Shown here: positions 1 to 5,610 of the stretch, in pieces
Layout of the letters: each line of letters starts with the position of its first letter
Position numbering within the stretch: the stretch's first letter is position 1
NCBI GenBank assembly: GCA_021781185.1
Contig: JAJXXI010000333.1
Location: forward strand, 1 to 5,610
DNA length: 5,610 bases
Reading direction: 5' to 3'
From: a bacterium
GTDB taxonomy: Bacteria; Verrucomicrobiota; Verrucomicrobiia; Limisphaerales; UBA11358
Notes under the pieces: generated by a model
What the model was told of the DNA's origin: nothing
What the model saw: only the letters and a program-made list of their open reading frames with translations
Databases searched by the model: none
Translations under genes and position numbers: made by a program

Positions 1-507
1 GACACCGCCGGCCTCTCGATTTTGCAGCTCCGGGCGCGGGCGCGGCGCATGGCGCAGCAACATGGCATCAAGCTCTTTGTCATTGACTATTTGCAGCTTC
101 TCAACTCTACTGCGGCGCGAGCAAAAGAGAACCGGCAGCAGGAAATTGCGGACATTTCCAGCGGGGTAAAGGCCCTGGCCAAAGAGTTGAACGTGCCGAT
201 CATCGTGCTGTCGCAGTTGAACCGCGAATTGGAGAAGGACAAGAGCCGGAAACCGCGGTTGAGCGACTTGCGCGAATCCGGTTCCATCGAACAGGACGCG
301 GATCTGGTGGGACTGCTTTACAAACCGGATGCGGGCGAGGACGAAGACGGTGCCCCGGTGGAGAGTGACGGCGTGCCGGTTAATTTCCTGATCGCCAAAC
401 AACGCAACGGACCGACCGGTGACGTTCACCTGACATTCTTAAAACCATACACACGCTTTGAAAGTGCAGCAAAATTCGGCGACGACGACGTGCCAGGCGG
501 CGAGTAA
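1..507 (+). CDS. dnaB: Replicative DNA helicase DnaB, C-terminal part (5' truncated by window edge)
   Basis: This is the C-terminal 168 residues of the hexameric helicase that unwinds DNA ahead of the replication fork using ATP. The frame is open from base 1, so the true start lies upstream; the TTG at 22 is an internal Leu codon. Visible RecA-fold motifs are the Walker B strand FVIDYLQLL (Asp codon at 85), the LSQLNR motif (208-225), the block DLRESGSIEQDAD (265-303) and the AKQRNGPTG loop (394-420), whose Lys and Arg act in trans as finger residues in this family. The ending TRFESAA is also typical. Walker A and the N-terminal domain are outside the window. The protein ends in a short acidic tail, DDDVPGGE. 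The stop lies 3 bases before bamA. RadA or other RecA-fold proteins are unlikely given the motif set. Confidence 0.96.
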   Translation, partial: DTAGLSILQLRARARRMAQQHGIKLFVIDYLQLLNSTAARAKENRQQEIADISSGVKALAKELNVPIIVLSQLNRELEKDKSRKPRLSDLRESGSIEQDADLVGLLYKPDAGEDEDGAPVESDGVPVNFLIAKQRNGPTGDVHLTFLKPYTRFESAAKFGDDDVPGGE

Positions 508-513
508 CTCATG
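487..513 (+). promoter_or_regulatory. dnaB-bamA junction with weak ribosome binding site
   Basis: The dnaB stop TAA (505-507) and the bamA ATG (511-513) are separated only by CTC. The purine-rich stretch GGCGGCGAG (496-504) could act as a weak Shine-Dalgarno site about 6 bases before the ATG, but it is not a good match to AGGAGG and also encodes the dnaB C-terminus. The spacing suggests cotranscription and possibly translational coupling. No separate promoter for bamA can be placed without lying inside dnaB. Confidence 0.45.
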
Positions 514-2982
514 AACTCTTTTTTCCGGCCCCTGGGCATTATTCTATTCCTTCTGGTGAGCTGCGCCCCGATCGTGCGGGCCCAGAGCATGGGCGCCAAA
601 ATTGACCGCGTGGACATCAAGTTCATCGGCCCGGCCTCGGTCAGCGAATCGCTCATCCGCGACAACATCAAGCTCAAGCCGGGTTCCCTCTATGTGCCCG
701 GCTGCACGCAGGACGACGTTCATTCCCTCTACACCACCGGCCAGTTCTACAACATCCGGGTTTCGATTGATCAGGCGGATGACGGCGGCGTGATTCTGAC
801 TTATCTCGTGCAGGTGCGTCCGCGCATCACCGACATTAAAATCGAGGGCAACAAAAAGCTGAGCAGTTCCAAGCTTCGGAAAAAAATCACCGTGAAGATC
901 GGCGAGCCGCTCGACGAGCAGAAGCTGTTCACGGATGTGCAGGAGATGAAGAAGCTCTATGAAAAATCCGGCTACGCGGACACCAAGGTGAAATACGTCC
1001 TGAACATTGACGAAGCCACCGGCCACGGAATCGTGACGTTTGAGGTGCATGAAACGCCCAAGGTGAAAATCGTCGAGGTGGAATTCCCCGGTGCGCAGGC
1101 GTTTTCCCAGAAGGAACTGCGCAAGGTGGTCAAAACCCGCGCCCATTGGATGTGGTCCTGGTTGACCGGCAGCGGCTACTACCAGCAGGAGAAATTTGAC
1201 GGTGACCCGGATCTGCTCCGCGCGTTTTACCACAGCCACGGCTACCTCGACTTCGAGCTCAAAGACGTCAAGCTGGACCATCCCACGACCAACACCATGA
1301 TCGTGAAATATTTTATTTTCGAGGGACGCCAATACAAAGTCGGCTCGGTGAAGTTCAGCGGCGACACAAAATTCACTGACAAGGAAATCATCCAGGGACT
1401 TCGCGCCGTCCACGACTTCCAAGGTTTCAAGGCCAAGCTGGGGCAGGACAACCTGCCAATGGACACCGGCGACATTTTCACGCTGGACGGATTATCCAAG
1501 GACACCGAGGCCGTCCAGGATTTCTACGGCAGCAAGGGCTACATTGATGTCGCCCAAGGTCAGGCGCTGCACGTCAAGACCGTGCCCAACATGGACCAGA
1601 ACACCATTGACTTGGATTTTCAAATTGCGGACAGCCAGAAATCTTACGTTCAAAAAATCGAGATCCACGGCAACCTGAAGACCAAGGACAAGGTCATCCG
1701 TCGCGAACTGGCCATCTACCCCGGCGAAGTGTTTGACATGGTGCGTGTCAAGGTCAGCAAAGAGCGTCTCGAAGGCCTGCAATACTTTGACAAGGTGGAC
1801 CTGCGCCCCGAACCCACGGACCCGCCGATGGCGGGCCGGCAGAATCTCATCATCAATGTTGAGGAGCAGAATACCGGCAACATGAGCGTCGGTGCCGGCT
1901 TCAGTTCCGTGGACTCGCTGGTCGGCTACGCGGAAATTTCGCAGGGCAATTTCGACCTGTTTCACCCGCCTTACTTTACCGGCGGCGGCGAGAAAATCCG
2001 CCTACGGGTCCAGCTCGGCACCCAGCGTCAGGACTATGAGCTTTCTTTCATCGAGCCCTGGTTTCTGAACCGCAAACTTTCGCTCGGAGTGGATCTCTAC
2101 CGGCACCAGTTGAATTTCGAAAGCCCCAATAACATCTTTGACGAAACCCGCACCGGTGCCAAAGTCAGCCTCACCCGCGCGCTCGGCAGCGACTTCCTGC
2201 TCGGCAGTGTCAGCTACACGGTCGAAGACGTGGGCATCTCGCTTAACAACGGCTGGCATGGCTATCAACTTGCGGCTCCAACTCCTGCCTCCAACGGCGG
2301 CTCGCTTTCGCCCAATGTCCCCAATGCCATCCTTGACCAGGTGGGCGACCATTTATATCAGCGGATCGGAGCGTCGCTCGCCTATGACACCCGCAACAGC
2401 GTGGAGTTGCCCAATCACGGCCAACGTTCGGATATTTCGACGGAAATGAGCATCGGCGACACGGATTACTACAAAATCGAAGCCACCTCGGCCTGGTATT
2501 TCCCCGGACTGCTCAAAGGACATGTGATTGAGACAGGCGGACGAGTCGGCGTGGCGGATAGTTTGCAAGGCGGAGACGTGCCGTTCTACGACCGCTATTT
2601 TCTGGGTGGGCAATACTCGCTGCGCGGCTTCAAGTTCCGTGACATCGCACCCCGCCAGCCTTATACGCCCGGCATCACCGTCAATGAACCCATCGGCGGC
2701 GACTCTTACTGGTTTGGATCGTTTGAATACAGCGTGCCGATCTTTGAAAGGGATGGCGGCGTCAGCCTGCGCTTTGCGGTCTTCTACGACATCGGTGCCG
2801 TGTCTGCCGGATCCTATTCCTTTTCGTCCTCCTACAGCGACAACTGGGGAATGGGCATTCGCTTGAACATTCCTCATCTGGGACCGTTGCGCTTGGATTA
2901 CGGTATTCCGATCAATCATGACCAATACAACAGCGGCAGCGGCCAGTTCCAGTTTGGCGTCGGCTACACCCGTCAATTTTAA
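511..2982 (+). CDS. bamA: Outer membrane protein assembly factor BamA (Omp85 family)
   Basis: This 823-residue protein is the central component of the BAM complex, which folds and inserts beta-barrel proteins into the outer membrane. An N-terminal signal peptide (1-24, hydrophobic core LGIILFLLV) ends at VRA|QS. Five POTRA domains follow at about 29-106, 107-184, 186-275, 276-378 and 379-455, shown by repeated starts such as ITDIKIEGNKKL and VQKIEIHGNLKTKDKVIRREL and by GY/GQF turns. The barrel occupies about 457-823. It contains the conserved lid-loop motif GGQYSLRGF (Arg705-Gly706-Phe707) and ends with a C-terminal Phe (TRQF), the usual barrel signature. The length fits BamA (about 800 residues); TamA would have three POTRA domains. 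The ATG is chosen because the signal peptide begins exactly there. A lipobox-like LVSC (15-18) is a curiosity. A skp-like gene downstream supports the assignment. Confidence 0.96.
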   Translation: MNSFFRPLGIILFLLVSCAPIVRAQSMGAKIDRVDIKFIGPASVSESLIRDNIKLKPGSLYVPGCTQDDVHSLYTTGQFYNIRVSIDQADDGGVILTYLVQVRPRITDIKIEGNKKLSSSKLRKKITVKIGEPLDEQKLFTDVQEMKKLYEKSGYADTKVKYVLNIDEATGHGIVTFEVHETPKVKIVEVEFPGAQAFSQKELRKVVKTRAHWMWSWLTGSGYYQQEKFDGDPDLLRAFYHSHGYLDFELKDVKLDHPTTNTMIVKYFIFEGRQYKVGSVKFSGDTKFTDKEIIQGLRAVHDFQGFKAKLGQDNLPMDTGDIFTLDGLSKDTEAVQDFYGSKGYIDVAQGQALHVKTVPNMDQNTIDLDFQIADSQKSYVQKIEIHGNLKTKDKVIRRELAIYPGEVFDMVRVKVSKERLEGLQYFDKVDLRPEPTDPPMAGRQNLIINVEEQNTGNMSVGAGFSSVDSLVGYAEISQGNFDLFHPPYFTGGGEKIRLRVQLGTQRQDYELSFIEPWFLNRKLSLGVDLYRHQLNFESPNNIFDETRTGAKVSLTRALGSDFLLGSVSYTVEDVGISLNNGWHGYQLAAPTPASNGGSLSPNVPNAILDQVGDHLYQRIGASLAYDTRNSVELPNHGQRSDISTEMSIGDTDYYKIEATSAWYFPGLLKGHVIETGGRVGVADSLQGGDVPFYDRYFLGGQYSLRGFKFRDIAPRQPYTPGITVNEPIGGDSYWFGSFEYSVPIFERDGGVSLRFAVFYDIGAVSAGSYSFSSSYSDNWGMGIRLNIPHLGPLRLDYGIPINHDQYNSGSGQFQFGVGYTRQF

Positions 2983-2983
2983 G

Positions 2984-2986
<3 letters not shown>
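2960..2986 (+). promoter_or_regulatory. bamA-propeller junction: one-base gap, no visible Shine-Dalgarno
   Basis: The bamA stop TAA (2980-2982) is followed by one G and then the ATG (2984-2986) of the next gene. The preceding 20 bases (CGTCAATTTTAAG before the ATG) contain no GGAG-like element. Initiation therefore probably depends on ribosomes finishing bamA, either by termination-reinitiation or by an A/T-rich initiation context. This is read from spacing only. Confidence 0.5.
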
Positions 2987-5431
<2,445 letters not shown>

Positions 5432-5481
5432 ACGTCCATTTTCGACTGGAGTCCAAATACAGATTTGCTTTGCTTTTAAAA
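5432..5481 (+). other. 50-base spacer between propeller gene and skp-like gene
   Basis: This is the only noncoding gap longer than a few bases. It is A/T-richer than the flanking genes, with TTTGCTTTGCTTTTAAAA just before the ATG. I see no stable hairpin followed by a T-run, so no intrinsic terminator is supported. There is no convincing -35/-10 pair and no Shine-Dalgarno motif before the ATG at 5482. A short near-palindrome, TGGAGTCCA (5446-5454), is too small to interpret. Readthrough from the upstream genes is the simplest reading, but a weak promoter for the skp-like gene cannot be excluded. Confidence 0.4.
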
Positions 5482-5610
5482 ATGAAAAAACTGCGTTACA
5501 CCATCCTGACCATCGTATTGCTCGCCGCCACCGTTGTCTCCGCCAGCGCCCAGACCAAGGTGGCCACGGTGGACATGAAAAAACTCTTCAACGGCTACTA
5601 CAAGACCAAG
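5482..5610 (+). CDS. skp: Skp/OmpH-family periplasmic chaperone, N-terminal part (3' truncated by window edge)
   Basis: Only the first 43 codons are present and the frame is open to the window end. The protein starts with a classical signal peptide: MKK, a hydrophobic core (TILTIVLLAATVV), then cleavage at ASA|QT near residues 23-24. The mature start TKVATVDMKKLFNGYYKTK matches the first strand and beginning of the first long helix of Skp/OmpH proteins (pattern: K-[IV]-[AG]-x-[VI]-[DN]-[ML]-x-[KR]-[LVA]-F). Skp trimers hold unfolded outer-membrane proteins in the periplasm and deliver them to BamA. Its place shortly after bamA, a common arrangement, supports the call. The coiled-coil arms that would confirm it lie outside the window. 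Confidence 0.82.
   Translation, partial: MKKLRYTILTIVLLAATVVSASAQTKVATVDMKKLFNGYYKTK

Noticed and set aside
22..24. TTG as the start of the first gene
   Set aside because: The reading frame continues upstream to base 1 with DnaB-like sequence (DTAGLSI), so the TTG is an internal Leu codon of a gene cut by the window edge.
544..1422. Long antisense open frame (292 codons) opposite bamA
   Set aside because: It fully overlaps a confidently identified gene; the composition looks like a reverse-frame shadow of GC-rich codons and shows no recognisable domain.
2918..2983. In-frame upstream ATG that would extend the propeller protein by 22 residues
   Set aside because: It lies inside the bamA barrel coding sequence, and the added Ala/Ser/Thr-rich stretch would precede and spoil a clean signal peptide that begins at 2984.
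5432..5481. Intrinsic terminator after the propeller gene
   Set aside because: No stem of useful length followed by a T-run is present; the only inverted matches are 4-base pairs such as AAAT/ATTT.

Overview
This window reads as a chromosomal segment of a Gram-negative bacterium, most likely from the Verrucomicrobiota (Pedosphaera/Limisphaerales-like). Two outer-membrane biogenesis genes show that there is an outer membrane. The phylum guess rests on the moderately GC-rich composition, the secreted seven-repeat SBBP-type protein, and its C-terminal module ending in a '...FFRL' motif, a style I associate with Pedosphaera-type secretomes. This placement is an inference from family knowledge, not a search result.

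All genes are on the + strand and tightly packed. (1) Positions 1-507 hold the 3' part of the replicative helicase gene dnaB, from just upstream of Walker B to the stop. (2) Positions 511-2982 hold bamA, a complete Omp85 assembly factor with a signal peptide, five POTRA domains and a 16-strand-type barrel with the RGF motif. It starts 3 bases after the dnaB stop. (3) Positions 2984-5431 hold a secreted beta-propeller protein that starts one base after the bamA stop. It has an N-terminal DUF7948-like domain, seven SBBP repeats and a C-terminal Ig/fibronectin-like module. (4) Positions 5432-5481 are a 50-base spacer with no convincing terminator or promoter. (5) Positions 5482-5610 hold the 5' end of a skp/ompH-like periplasmic chaperone gene, cut by the window edge.

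Functionally, bamA and skp form the familiar outer-membrane protein assembly pair: Skp carries unfolded outer-membrane proteins across the periplasm and BamA inserts them. The unusual element is the large propeller gene placed between them and apparently translationally coupled to bamA. No RNA genes, insertion sequences, CRISPR arrays or phage signatures were seen. The main point of interest is this insertion of an uncharacterised exported propeller into an otherwise conserved bamA-skp operon.
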